The position numbers and the translations under genes are program-made. The notes beneath the pieces were generated by a model that ran no database searches, was not told the origin of the DNA, and saw only the letters and a program-made list of their open reading frames with translations. Below, in pieces: positions 42,129 to 52,082 of a stretch of 64,000 nt of DNA (position 1 is its first letter; each line of letters starts with the position of its first letter). The stretch is from NCBI GenBank assembly GCA_017552435.1, contig JAFZPZ010000019.1, forward strand, positions 38,123 through 102,122. The letters run 5' to 3'. This DNA comes from Bacteroidaceae bacterium (GTDB taxonomy: Bacteria; Bacteroidota; Bacteroidia; Bacteroidales; Bacteroidaceae).

Positions 42129-43286
42129 TTATCTGCGACCACCACCACCGCGTGAACCGCCTCCGCCGCCACCGCTGAAGCCACCGCCGCGAGATCCACC
42201 GCCACTGAAGCCGCCACCGCCGCCTCCGCTAAAGCCACCGCCGCGAGAACCTCCACTGCTGCTGCCACTGCTGAAGCCACCACTTCTGGATGAACCACTA
42301 TTGGAATAAGGGTTACTGCGAGAGGATGATGACGATACATTGCTACGAGAAGAACCTGTCATCTGGCGAGAGGATGATGCTTCGCTACGAGAAGAACCTG
42401 TAATCTGGCGAGAGGATGATGCTTCGCTGCGAGATGAGCCTGTCATCTGGCGGGAGGATGTCGTATTGCTGCGTGAAGAGCCTGTCATCTGGCGGGAGGA
42501 TACTGCGTTGCTGCGGGAAGAACCTGTCATCTGGCGAGAGGATGCTGCGTTGCTGCGAGAAGAACCCATCTGACGAGATGCTACTGCATCGCTGCGAGAA
42601 GAGCCGACTCTGCGGCCTCCACCACCTCCGTTGAAGGATGCGGAACTTCGTCCCATGTTACGGGCAGCCTCTGTCCGATGTGCTGTATGTCCGCCATAAT
42701 AGTAACCATGAGGATGGTGAGGATGATGCCATCCGTAGTCCCATCCGTAGTAGTATGGATAGTGCCAACCCCAGCTGAATCCCCAGCCGTTCCAACCGAT
42801 ATAATTATAATAGTAGGGCGAATGCCAGGTATACCAGGGGTCGTACCATCCATAGTAATCCCAATAGTAGGGGTCGCTCAGGCAGAAGCCGCGATATCGT
42901 GCCAATCGGGACGTATAAGTGAAGTCTCCGTCGTAAAGGCCATCGTAGTAACCATCGGAATAGCCTTCGTTGTAACTTTCACTCTGGGCGGGTGCAGTGG
43001 AAACGTAGAGCGTGTCGCCCTTCAACTGATAGGACGGAGTGCTGTCCGTCAGGGTGTAGTAGCGACGATTGTATTCATCTACGTCACGCAGATCTCCAGT
43101 GTGGTAATCGGCATCTGAAGCATCCTCGAATTCATAGGTTGCTTTGGAACTTGCCTGTGCGGTAGTCGTAGTGGTTCCCTTTTGTGCTTTCTTCTTGGAA
43201 GAGAAGGAGTACATGTCATCGTCCTGTGCGTTTACACTAATGCAGAACACAGAAAAGAGCAAGAGTGTCAAGATGTTTGCTTTCAT
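42129..43286 (-). CDS. Secreted Ser/Arg/Gly repeat protein
   Basis: 385 residues with signal peptide (MKANILTLLLFSVFCISVNA). Order: acidic region (about 40-120, NEGYSDGYYDGLYDGDFTYT), a Tyr/Trp/His/Pro-rich region (about 130-205, HHPHHPHGYYYGGH), a tandem repeat of 14 residues (about 215-320, SSRQM-TGSSRSNAV and variants) and a Gly/Ser-rich tail (GGGFSGGGGGGFSGGG) ending GGRR. Its function is unknown; the composition suggests an extended, perhaps aggregating or metal-binding, exported protein. The repeat length can change by slippage. A promoter is present upstream. Confidence 0.75.
   Translation of the reverse strand: MKANILTLLLFSVFCISVNAQDDDMYSFSSKKKAQKGTTTTTAQASSKATYEFEDASDADYHTGDLRDVDEYNRRYYTLTDSTPSYQLKGDTLYVSTAPAQSESYNEGYSDGYYDGLYDGDFTYTSRLARYRGFCLSDPYYWDYYGWYDPWYTWHSPYYYNYIGWNGWGFSWGWHYPYYYGWDYGWHHPHHPHGYYYGGHTAHRTEAARNMGRSSASFNGGGGGRRVGSSRSDAVASRQMGSSRSNAASSRQMTGSSRSNAVSSRQMTGSSRSNTTSSRQMTGSSRSEASSSRQITGSSRSEASSSRQMTGSSRSNVSSSSSRSNPYSNSGSSRSGGFSSGSSSGGSRGGGFSGGGGGGFSGGGSRGGGFSGGGGGGSRGGGGRR
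42345..42595. repeat. In-gene tandem repeat of 42 bp (14 codons)
   Basis: About six units of TCATCTGGCG(A/G)GAGGATG... spaced 42 bp, coding for SSRQMTGSSRSNxx on the minus strand. Units differ mainly in the last two codons (NA, NT, EA, NV). The unit length equals that of the non-coding array at 23885, but the sequences are not alike. Confidence 0.8.
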
Positions 43287-43334
43287 AGTGCTTTTGTATT
43301 AAATGTTGCGGTATAATTCTTGAATATCACGTTG

Positions 43335-43365
43335 CAAAGTTACAGCCTTTTGCGAAATAACCAAA
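43335..43365 (-). promoter_or_regulatory. Promoter of the Ser/Arg/Gly-rich protein gene
   Basis: On the minus strand TTTG (43365-43362), 19 bp, TAACTTTG (43342-43335), then about 48 nt to the start at 43286. Confidence 0.7.
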
Positions 43366-43416
43366 AGGGAAAAGCCTATTTTAGTGAGGAAATTTCCCCA
43401 TGTGGATAAAAAAAGC

Positions 43417-43424
43417 TACATTTG
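43417..43424 (+). promoter_or_regulatory. -7 element of the prmA promoter
   Basis: TACATTTG followed by CAGAG, 25 bp before the ATG at 43449. The TTG frame start at 43422 lies inside this element and is therefore rejected. Confidence 0.55.
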
Positions 43425-43448
43425 CAGAGAATTAGAGACTATGAAAAG

Positions 43449-44318
43449 ATGAAATACTACGAAGTAAAGTGTGTACTGAAGCCTTTCAGCGAGACTGCCG
43501 CCGACCTTTTCTCCGCAACACTTTCGGAGATTGGATTCGAGGCTTTCTCCATTACGGAAGACGGGCTGACTGCTTATATACAGCAGAGCGAATGGGACGA
43601 AAGCCAGATGCAGCAGGCGATACAGGATTTCTTCCTGCCCGATGTCAGTATCAGTTACACATGCACAGAGGCTCCGGACGAGGACTGGAATCAGGTGTGG
43701 GAAGAAGAAGGCTTCCAACCTGTTGTGGTGGGCGAGGATGTGGTGGTACATGATGTCAAACATACAGATGTGCCGCAAGTACGCTACGATATTCTTATTA
43801 CGCCGAGACTGGCCTTCGGAACTGGCAGCCATCAAACCACTCGTCTCATCCTGCGCATGCTTGCCCATATGGATTTGGAGGGCAAACACCTCATCGATGC
43901 TGGCACAGGCACCGGCATCCTGGCCATCATGGGCATTAAGCGTGGAGCAGCACACGTCTTCGCCTACGACATTGACGAGTGGAGTGTAGAAAACACTAAA
44001 GATAATCTGCTCCTAAACCATATATATAATAATGTGGAAGTTGTTTGCGGCGACAGCTCTGTGCTGGAAGGACAACCGCAAACCGATTTACTCATCGCCA
44101 ATATCAACCGAAACATCCTGCTGGCCGATCTTCCGCGTTTCAGCAAGGTTGTGCGAAAAGGTGGTCAGATGATTTTGAGCGGTTTTTACCTCTCGGATGT
44201 TCCTGTCCTGAAAGAAGCCGCGGCACAACTGGGCTTTTCCCTACTGGAAACAGAAAGCGAGGAGGAATGGGCAATGTTGCTATTCGTATCGGATACTGCT
44301 GGCAGGTGTGATATTTGA
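43449..44318 (+). CDS. prmA: Ribosomal protein L11 methyltransferase
   Basis: 289 residues from MKYYEVKCVLKPFS (ATG 43449). N-terminal L11-binding domain, then a Rossmann methyltransferase: TPRLAFGTGSHQTTRLILRM, LIDAGTGTGILAIMGIKRGA (SAM loop), FAYDIDEWSVENTKDNL and LIANINRNILLADLPRF. It trimethylates L11. The last 39 bp overlap, tail to tail, the end of the permease gene on the other strand. Confidence 0.93.
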   Translation: MKYYEVKCVLKPFSETAADLFSATLSEIGFEAFSITEDGLTAYIQQSEWDESQMQQAIQDFFLPDVSISYTCTEAPDEDWNQVWEEEGFQPVVVGEDVVVHDVKHTDVPQVRYDILITPRLAFGTGSHQTTRLILRMLAHMDLEGKHLIDAGTGTGILAIMGIKRGAAHVFAYDIDEWSVENTKDNLLLNHIYNNVEVVCGDSSVLEGQPQTDLLIANINRNILLADLPRFSKVVRKGGQMILSGFYLSDVPVLKEAAAQLGFSLLETESEEEWAMLLFVSDTAGRCDI

Positions 44319-45521
44319 CACCACAAAACTTGGCACAATCATTGCTAAAGCACTGATGACAAATGTCCCGACATCAATAAGCACAAACCACAGCCAATTC
44401 ACCATCACAGGCACGGCTTCGACATAATAAACTTCGGGGTCGAGCGTAACAAGGCCCGTGTATTTCTGTAAAAGAATTAAGGCAAAGGCCAAGATGTTGC
44501 CCAACACAATGCCTCGTACTACAATCAGCAAAGCATAGTTGAGGAAAAGGTGACGCACCTGACGGTTACGCGCGCCGAGGGCTTTCATGATGCCGATGAA
44601 GTTTGTTCGCTCCAAGATGATAATGAGCAGACCGCTAACAGCCGTGAAGATAGAAACGCAAATCATGAGAATAAGTATAACCACGATGTCCATATCCAGC
44701 AGTTGCAGCCAAGCGAATATCTGCGGATGCTCCATACGAATACTTATACTGGAATAGTAGTTGCCGTAGGCATCTTGCGTATGATTAACTTCACTTACGA
44801 CGGATAACAGTGTCTCGTCAAGGCGTTCGAAATCCTGAAGCCTTATCTCTGCGCCGGCATATTGCTGCGAGTCCCAGCCCAAAAGACGGTGGATCGTATA
44901 AAGGTCGGTATAGGCAAAGTTCTTGTCAAAATCGGTGAGATTGGTACGATAGATGCCAGCAACGGTGAATTTCCTTGCTCTGACTGTCTTCTCGAAGAAG
45001 TAAGCATAGATGGTCTGCCCCACATCGACCTGCATCTCGCGAGCCATCGCTTGCGAAATGACTAGCTTGCCAGAATTGACAGAATCGGTGAACTGCGGCA
45101 TTTCGCCTTTCACCAAGTGACTACTGATGAAGCTTTGGTCGTAGTCTTGCCCAATACCCTGGATGGCAATGCCTCGGAAGTTGGCCTCGGTCTTCAGCAT
45201 TCCCGGCTTGATGCAGAAGCGGGCGACGGAGGCGACGTTGGGAATGGCACTGAGACGCGAAGTTACGGAGTCGTCGATGACGATGGGACTGAACTCCTGC
45301 TGTCCGAGGCTTTTGTAGTTGAGCACCTTGATATGTGCACCGAAGCCAAGCACCTTGTCCTGCACCTCTTTCTGGAAACCCAGCACAATAGCCACGCTGA
45401 CCAGCATCACAGCCAAGCCGATGGCGACACCAAAGGTGGCGATACCTGTGGCAAGGCGCGAGGCTCGTCCGCTATTGCCACCTTGGGCATAGAGCCGTTT
45501 AGCAACAAACCAGGTGAACAT
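44280..45521 (-). CDS. FtsX/LolC-type ABC transporter permease
   Basis: 413 residues. One N-terminal TM (TGIATFGVAIGLAVMLVSVA), a large periplasmic domain (about 60-270, MacB-PCD-like, HIKVLNYKSLGQQEFSPIVI) and three C-terminal TMs (IVVILILMICVSIFTAVSGL, LLIVVRGIVLGNILAFALIL, a last one near MVNWLWFVLIDVGTFVISAL). The architecture fits lipoprotein-releasing LolC/E or similar permeases; ERTNFIGIMKALGARNRQVR is the coupling helix. No ATPase gene is adjacent. It is probably essential if it is the Lol permease, but that is inference. Confidence 0.85.
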   Translation of the reverse strand: MFTWFVAKRLYAQGGNSGRASRLATGIATFGVAIGLAVMLVSVAIVLGFQKEVQDKVLGFGAHIKVLNYKSLGQQEFSPIVIDDSVTSRLSAIPNVASVARFCIKPGMLKTEANFRGIAIQGIGQDYDQSFISSHLVKGEMPQFTDSVNSGKLVISQAMAREMQVDVGQTIYAYFFEKTVRARKFTVAGIYRTNLTDFDKNFAYTDLYTIHRLLGWDSQQYAGAEIRLQDFERLDETLLSVVSEVNHTQDAYGNYYSSISIRMEHPQIFAWLQLLDMDIVVILILMICVSIFTAVSGLLIIILERTNFIGIMKALGARNRQVRHLFLNYALLIVVRGIVLGNILAFALILLQKYTGLVTLDPEVYYVEAVPVMVNWLWFVLIDVGTFVISALAMIVPSFVVSNITPASSIRYE

Positions 45522-45529
45522 GACTGTGG

Positions 45530-45627
45530 ATTAAGGATTAGGGATTAGGGATTAAAGTTTTTTTGATTAGACAATTAGGAATTCTTTGGATTAGGATGTA
45601 AAAGCCTTAATCCTTAATCTTTAATCC
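45530..45627. repeat. AT-rich monotonous repeats (family C) between the permease and aminotransferase genes
   Basis: GGATTAAGGATTAGGGATTA and GCCTTAATCCTTAATCTTTA, two facing runs of ATTAAGG-type units that could pair with each other. They begin a few bases upstream of the permease start and run up to the aminotransferase stop. Confidence 0.7.
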
Positions 45628-46827
45628 TTAATCCAGTTTCCCGGGGTATGCTTCCAATGCTTTGCGGAGAACGAATAGGGCGCGAGTGAGATCTTCCTTC
45701 TTCAGAACGTAGGCCAGACGGACTTCATTCTTGCCTGCGCCAGGTGTGGTGTAGAAACCTGCGGCGGGTGCCAGCATGACGGTCTCGCCCTCGTAATTGA
45801 ACTCACTCAGGCACCAGGCACAGAACTTCTCAGCATCATCGACTGGCAACTTGGCTACAGTATAGAAGGCACCCATCGGGATGGGGCTATAGACACCGGG
45901 TATGCGGTTCAACCCGTCGATGAGACACTTACGACGCTCTACGTATTCGTCATATACCTCGCGACCGTATTCTTCGGGTTCGTCCAGACTGGCTTCGGCT
46001 GCAATCTGGCCGATGAGCGGGGGACTGAGGCGTGCTTGACAGAACTTCATCACGGCCTTCCTGACCTCTTTGTTCTTTGTGATGAGTGCTCCGATGCGGA
46101 TGCCGCACTCGCTGTAACGTTTGCTGACGCTGTCGATGAGTACCACATTGTTCTCGATGCCTTCCAAATGGCAAGCGCTGATGTAGGGGCTGCCGGTATA
46201 GATGAATTCGCGATAGACTTCGTCGCTGAACAGGTAGAGGTCGTACTTCTTGACGAGGTCGCGTATCTGATTCATTTCGCGACGCGTATAGAGGTAGCCT
46301 GTCGGATTGTTCGGGTTGCAGATAAGGATGGCTCGCGTCCTTTCGTTGATGAGTTCCTCGAACTTTTCCACCTTGGGCAGAGAGAAACCCTCGTCAATAG
46401 TTGTCGTGATGGTCCGGATGACGGCACCTGCCGAGATGGCAAACGCCATATAGTTAGCGTAGGCAGGTTCTGGCACGATGATTTCGTCGCCGGGATTCAA
46501 GCATGCCAGGAACGAGAAAAGCACAGCCTCGCTACCGCCGCTTGTAATGATGATGTCCTCGGGCGTGAGGTTGATATTGTACTTGGCATAGTAGCCCACC
46601 AGCTTCTTGCGGTAGCTTAGGTAGCCCTGGCTGGGGCTGTACTCCAGAATGGTGCGGTCTATGTTCTTGATGGCATTGATGGCCGCTTGTGGTGTAGGCA
46701 GGTCGGGCTGACCAATATTCAGGTGATAGACATGTATTCCTCTGTCTTTGGCAGCATACGCCAATGGAGCCAGCTTGCGGATAGGTGACTCGGGCATCTC
46801 TACGCCTCGTACGGAAATCTGTGGCAT
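45628..46827 (-). CDS. Pyridoxal phosphate aminotransferase, class I (aspartate aminotransferase-like)
   Basis: 399 residues. HLNIGQPDLPTPQAAINAIK, ITSGGSEAVLFSFLACLNPG, VPEPAYANYMAFA, LICNPNNPTGYLYTRREMNQ, DEVYREFIY, the PLP-Lys motif LIDSVSKRYSECGIRIGALI and NEVRLAYVL define the fold type I aminotransferases, probably converting oxaloacetate/glutamate to aspartate, though other substrates are possible. It is separated from the permease by repeats and has its own promoter with a long repeat-rich leader. Confidence 0.9.
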   Translation of the reverse strand: MPQISVRGVEMPESPIRKLAPLAYAAKDRGIHVYHLNIGQPDLPTPQAAINAIKNIDRTILEYSPSQGYLSYRKKLVGYYAKYNINLTPEDIIITSGGSEAVLFSFLACLNPGDEIIVPEPAYANYMAFAISAGAVIRTITTTIDEGFSLPKVEKFEELINERTRAILICNPNNPTGYLYTRREMNQIRDLVKKYDLYLFSDEVYREFIYTGSPYISACHLEGIENNVVLIDSVSKRYSECGIRIGALITKNKEVRKAVMKFCQARLSPPLIGQIAAEASLDEPEEYGREVYDEYVERRKCLIDGLNRIPGVYSPIPMGAFYTVAKLPVDDAEKFCAWCLSEFNYEGETVMLAPAAGFYTTPGAGKNEVRLAYVLKKEDLTRALFVLRKALEAYPGKLD

Positions 46828-46829
46828 AA

Positions 46830-47058
46830 TGCGATTTACTATTTGACGATTTACGGTTTACTATTTATTTACGATTGGACTATTTCACGATTTTACAATC
46901 AATCCCTATTCCTTAATCTCTAATCCTTAATCCATTCCCCCTAAAGGGAATTCGGGTGCAAAGGTACGATAATAAATTCAAAATTCAAAATTATAAAATT
47001 TAAAATTCAGGCGGTAGCAAATTCTTCACTCTTCACTCTACATTCTTCACTGTTTTTC
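46830..47058. repeat. Repeat-packed leader and promoter region of the aminotransferase gene
   Basis: It holds runs of ATTTACTATTTGACG type (46838-46890), CCTTAATC type (46911-46932), a family A remnant TTCCCCCTAAAGGGAATTC (46935-46953), AAATTCAAAATTCAAAATT (46975-46993) and TTCTTCACTCTTCACTCT (47021-47038). Almost none of the 268-bp gap is unique sequence. The TTTG of the promoter lies inside one of the runs. Confidence 0.75.
46959..46989 (-). promoter_or_regulatory. Promoter of the aminotransferase gene
   Basis: On the minus strand TTTG (46989-46986), 19 bp, TACCTTTG (46966-46959), then a leader of about 125 nt filled with repeats. Confidence 0.7.
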
Positions 47059-47060
47059 CG

Positions 47061-47068
47061 TACTTTTG
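47061..47068 (+). promoter_or_regulatory. -7 element of the AraC-type gene
   Basis: TACTTTTG, 27 bp before the ATG at 47096. A TTG start at 47066 would lie inside this box and is rejected. Confidence 0.55.
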
Positions 47069-47095
47069 TATCGGTTAAAAGATGGGAAAGGTATT

Positions 47096-47836
47096 ATGCA
47101 GCAACAGATTTTGCACCTCCTGTGTACAGCAGGAACTTGTCAGCTACATTTTTCCGGGCACGAGCACACACTCACGCCGGGTTGTTGCATGATAGCGATG
47201 GCCTGTCATGTGGGACGCATTCAGCCATCCGAGGACTGCCAACTATATCAGTTTTTGCTTCCTGCCGAGCAGCAGGCCAGCCTAATGCCTCGCAGCAGTT
47301 ACGGGACATGCGGGTGGCTGCACCTGTTCATGCATCCTATTTTTCAATTAGAAGGAGAGACGCTGGCTCTTTTGGAACATGATTTCCTGGATGTCGCTTT
47401 CCGCTCGGAACACACGCCGGAGGCATATCGTGGGGAAGCCGTTCTGCAAAGCGTACGCATGCTCTACCTCGATGCCATGAATGCCCATGCAGCCCTTTAT
47501 GAACGAGTAGAAGCCACGCATCGGGCTGCAGACATCATGTCTCGCTTCATCCAGATGTTGGAGGCCGGGAGCTATCGCCAGCACAGAACCGTCGCCTATT
47601 ATGCTCAAGAACTCTGTGTGACTCCCAAGCATCTTCACAAGATTTCAACAGGCGTGAGCGGACGCACACCAAGCCACTGGATACAACAGTTCACAGCAAT
47701 GGAAATCCGACACCTGCTGATGCACGAGAAACTGACAGCAAAGGAAATTGTGGATAAAATGAATTTCGATAATGCATCACATTTTAGCCGCTATGTTCTT
47801 GAACATCTTGGAGTTAACCCAAGTAATATGAAATAG
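47096..47836 (+). CDS. AraC-family transcriptional regulator
   Basis: 246 residues from MQQQILHLLCTAGTC. N-terminal cupin-like part (CQLHFSGHEHTLTPGCCMIA) and a C-terminal AraC DNA-binding domain with two HTH motifs (YYAQELCVTPKHLHKISTGV and AKEIVDKMNFDNASHFSRYV). The closely following TonB-dependent receptor (123 bp, same strand) is a likely target. The effector is unknown; pairing with a TonB receptor suggests iron, haem, cobalamin or a glycan. Confidence 0.9.
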   Translation: MQQQILHLLCTAGTCQLHFSGHEHTLTPGCCMIAMACHVGRIQPSEDCQLYQFLLPAEQQASLMPRSSYGTCGWLHLFMHPIFQLEGETLALLEHDFLDVAFRSEHTPEAYRGEAVLQSVRMLYLDAMNAHAALYERVEATHRAADIMSRFIQMLEAGSYRQHRTVAYYAQELCVTPKHLHKISTGVSGRTPSHWIQQFTAMEIRHLLMHEKLTAKEIVDKMNFDNASHFSRYVLEHLGVNPSNMK

Positions 47837-47883
47837 TTCCTTCCCTTCTGAAGAAATCTTGGTAACAGCCTGCGAAATATTGG

Positions 47884-47916
47884 TTTGGCGAGGTATGTAT
47901 TTTTTTGATAACTTTG
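47884..47916 (+). promoter_or_regulatory. Promoter of the TonB-dependent receptor gene
   Basis: TTTG (47884-47887), 21 bp, TAACTTTG (47909-47916), then CACCC as a likely start, 43 bp before the ATG at 47960. Confidence 0.7.
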
Positions 47917-47959
47917 CACCCGGAATTATTATTTATTTACCAATCAAATAACCCGAGTT

Positions 47960-49852
47960 ATGCAAATCCGTACATTTTTGCTATTGGGTGCAAGCGCAGC
48001 CTGCCTTACCCTACAGGCTGAAACCCAGAAAGAAGGCATTCAGGACACTACCCAAATGAATGAAGTGGTAGTTACAGGCACACGCAACGCTACAGATGTT
48101 CGTCATCTTCCGATGACAGTCAACTCCCTTAGTCGCGAACAGCTTACTGCAAATGAGCGTACAAGCTTGCTGCCTACCATCATGGAGGAGGTTCCCGGCG
48201 TTCTTGTCACCAGTCGTGGTGTGATGGGTTATGGCGTCAGCACAGGCGGTTCAGGCAGTATCAATGTGCGCGGACTCAGTTCTGGCGCAGGGCAGATGCT
48301 GGTGCTCATCGACGGACATCCACAGTATCAGGGCATCTTCGGACATGGAATCGCCGACAGCTACCAGACGATGATTGCCGACAGGGTAGAGGTGCTTCGC
48401 GGTCCTGCCAGCCTGCTGTATGGTTCCAACGCGATGGGCGGCGTCGTCAATATCGTCACCCGAAGTCTCCCCCTAAGGGGGGATGGGGGGATTTCCCAGC
48501 ACACCACCATCAATGCCGGTGCCGGCAGCTACGGAACGGTGCAGGTGGAGGGCAGTAACCAACTGCGTGTAGGTCGTTTCACCAGTACCGTCGCCGCTCA
48601 ATACCAGCGTAGCGACAACCATCGTCCCGATATGGGCTTCGAGCAGTATGGCGGCTTCCTCAGCCTCGGCTATCAGCTGTCGCAAAACTGGGATGCAAAG
48701 GCTATGGCAGACATCACACACTTCAATGCCAGCAATCCCGGCACCGTCGCTGTGCCTAAGATTGATAATGACCAACGCATCACACGCGGTTCTGCGAATC
48801 TTGTCATAGAGAATCACTACGACTGTACCAGCGGTGCCCTGAGCATCTATAATAACTATGGCAATCATCACATAGATGATGGCTACGAGGCAGGCAAGAA
48901 GCCGCAGACTGATTTCTTCCGTTCGCGTGACGCAGTTGCTGGTGTATCGTTGTACCAGAGCGTTCTTGCAACAAAATCAACCCGCATCACGGCAGGCTTT
49001 GACTATCAGCACATCTACGGACATGCTTGGTATGAGGACAAGGCGACAGGTAATACCGTTATGACTAACCAGCGTAAGATGCAAAGCGCCCGTGACCATG
49101 CGGATGAGGTGGCAGGCTATGCGGACGTGCGCCAGGAGATAACCAAGTATGTGACGCTCGATGCCGGTCTTCGCTACGATTATCATACTACTTCTGGCGG
49201 CGAGTGGATTCCGCAGGCGGGCTTTGTTGTGCGTCCCATCGAGACTGGCGAGTTCAAGTTCATGTTCAGCAAAGGCTTCCGTAACCCGACCAACAAGGAA
49301 AAATATCTCTATAAGCCTGCCAATGAAGAACTCTATGCAGAGAGCATGCTTAACTACGAAATCAGTTGGCGTCAGCGTTTGCTCGAGAATCGTCTGACGT
49401 ATGGTATCAACCTTTTCCTCATCGATGGAAGGAACATGATTCAGACAGTGGCAATGAAAAACATCAATACCGGCGAGTTCCGCAACAAAGGCGTGGAGGT
49501 CGAGGCAGCTTGGCGCGTCAACAACCACTGGCGTCTCAACACGAACCATAGTTATCTGCACATGGACAAACCAATTATTGGTGCGCCCGACTATAAAGGT
49601 TACATCGGTGCCGACTGCATTTATGGTAAGTTCACAGCTGCGGCAGGACTGCAGCAGCTGGTGGGCCTATACACATCCGAAACCACAAAAGAGTTCGCCA
49701 CCCTACTCCACATGACCCTCGGCTATCGTGTTTGCCCGCAGCTCAAGATATGGGCAAAAGGCGAGAACTTACTTGGACAGAAGTACGAAATCAACCTCGG
49801 CTACCCGATGCCGAAGGCTACCTTCATGGGCGGCATAACATTGGATATTTAA
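47960..49852 (+). CDS. TonB-dependent outer-membrane receptor
   Basis: 630 residues. Signal peptide, TonB-box-like NEVVVTGTRN (about 32-41), plug domain (SINVRGLSSGAGQMLVLIDG, ADRVEVLRGPASLLYGSNAM, GGVVNIVTRS) and a barrel ending FMGGITLDI. It has no SusC-type N-terminal extension, so it is more like siderophore, haem or cobalamin receptors than glycan SusC. A family A element (48468-48491) codes for SLPLRGDGGI between the plug and the barrel. An AraC regulator lies upstream. Confidence 0.9.
   Translation: MQIRTFLLLGASAACLTLQAETQKEGIQDTTQMNEVVVTGTRNATDVRHLPMTVNSLSREQLTANERTSLLPTIMEEVPGVLVTSRGVMGYGVSTGGSGSINVRGLSSGAGQMLVLIDGHPQYQGIFGHGIADSYQTMIADRVEVLRGPASLLYGSNAMGGVVNIVTRSLPLRGDGGISQHTTINAGAGSYGTVQVEGSNQLRVGRFTSTVAAQYQRSDNHRPDMGFEQYGGFLSLGYQLSQNWDAKAMADITHFNASNPGTVAVPKIDNDQRITRGSANLVIENHYDCTSGALSIYNNYGNHHIDDGYEAGKKPQTDFFRSRDAVAGVSLYQSVLATKSTRITAGFDYQHIYGHAWYEDKATGNTVMTNQRKMQSARDHADEVAGYADVRQEITKYVTLDAGLRYDYHTTSGGEWIPQAGFVVRPIETGEFKFMFSKGFRNPTNKEKYLYKPANEELYAESMLNYEISWRQRLLENRLTYGINLFLIDGRNMIQTVAMKNINTGEFRNKGVEVEAAWRVNNHWRLNTNHSYLHMDKPIIGAPDYKGYIGADCIYGKFTAAAGLQQLVGLYTSETTKEFATLLHMTLGYRVCPQLKIWAKGENLLGQKYEINLGYPMPKATFMGGITLDI
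48468..48491. repeat. Family A palindromic element within the TonB receptor gene
   Basis: TCCCCCTAAGGGGGGATGGG then GGGA, in frame as LPLRGDGG directly after the end of the plug domain. Confidence 0.75.
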
Positions 49853-49896
49853 GGGGTATCGCTACATTCTGTCATTTCTCTTAACATAACATAAAG

Positions 49897-49935
49897 AAGC
49901 CCCCTGCGGATAATCCACAAGGGGCTCTCTTTTTA
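49897..49935. terminator. Bidirectional terminator between the TonB receptor and groL
   Basis: AAGCCCCCTGCGGATAATCC then ACAAGGGGCTCTCTTTTT: a stem of AGCCCC(C)TG with CA(A)GGGGCT, followed by a T-run on the plus strand and preceded by A-rich bases on the other. Confidence 0.75.
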
Positions 49936-49955
49936 TAAACTATTCGCGGAAAGAA

Positions 49956-51626
<1,671 letters not shown>

Positions 51627-51693
51627 TTAAGTGTTTGGTTTGTTTTGCTATTCAAGGAAGAATCCTTAAATATAAAATCCTTAAATCCAAAAA

Positions 51694-51966
51694 TTATGAA
51701 AGGATTGCCACTACGTCGCTCTGACGCATGATGAGGTACTTGGTGCCGTCAATCTCTACTTCTGTGCCGGCATATTTGCCATAAAGGACTTGGTCGCCAG
51801 TCTTGAGGACCATCTCTTCGTCCTTGGTGCCATTACCTACTGCCACTACGGTACCCTTCAGGGGTTTCTCCTTGGCGGTGTCGGGGATGATGATGCCGCC
51901 TACTGTCTTTGTCTCTGCAGGTGCGGGCTCAATAAGCACGCGGTCTGCCAATGGTTTTACGTTCAT
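51694..51966 (-). CDS. groS: Co-chaperonin GroES
   Basis: 90 residues: [20 protein letters not shown], then [20 protein letters not shown] and [20 protein letters not shown]. It is the first gene of groES-groEL. The gap between the two contains an AT-rich ATGATTTAA repeat. No CIRCE sequence is seen, but an 8-bp inverted repeat lies upstream (52018-52038). Confidence 0.97.
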   Translation of the reverse strand: MNVKPLADRVLIEPAPAETKTVGGIIIPDTAKEKPLKGTVVAVGNGTKDEEMVLKTGDQVLYGKYAGTEVEIDGTKYLIMRQSDVVAILS

Positions 51967-52017
51967 TGATTCTATTATTTAGTTATTGGTTAAACATTCC
52001 GCTCTCTTATATACAAA

Positions 52018-52038
52018 GTGCGTGCCAAACGCACGCAC
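52018..52038. promoter_or_regulatory. 8-bp inverted repeat upstream of groES
   Basis: GTGCGTGC-CAAAC-GCACGCAC, a perfect stem with a 5-nt loop. It lies 51 bp before groES and 45 bp after the stop of the DUF5675 gene. It may be a weak terminator for the latter or a heat-shock operator; no T-run is present. Confidence 0.4.
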
Positions 52039-52082
52039 TAAGTCATATTATCTGCCACGACTGACAAAACATGTCATGTCAA

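Noticed and set aside
47066-47095. TTG start for the AraC-type gene, and similarly the TTG starts at 2648, 43422, 52565 and 55114
   Set aside because: In the AraC and prmA cases the TTG lies in the -7 box; in the others an ATG 3-9 codons later fits the family start better.
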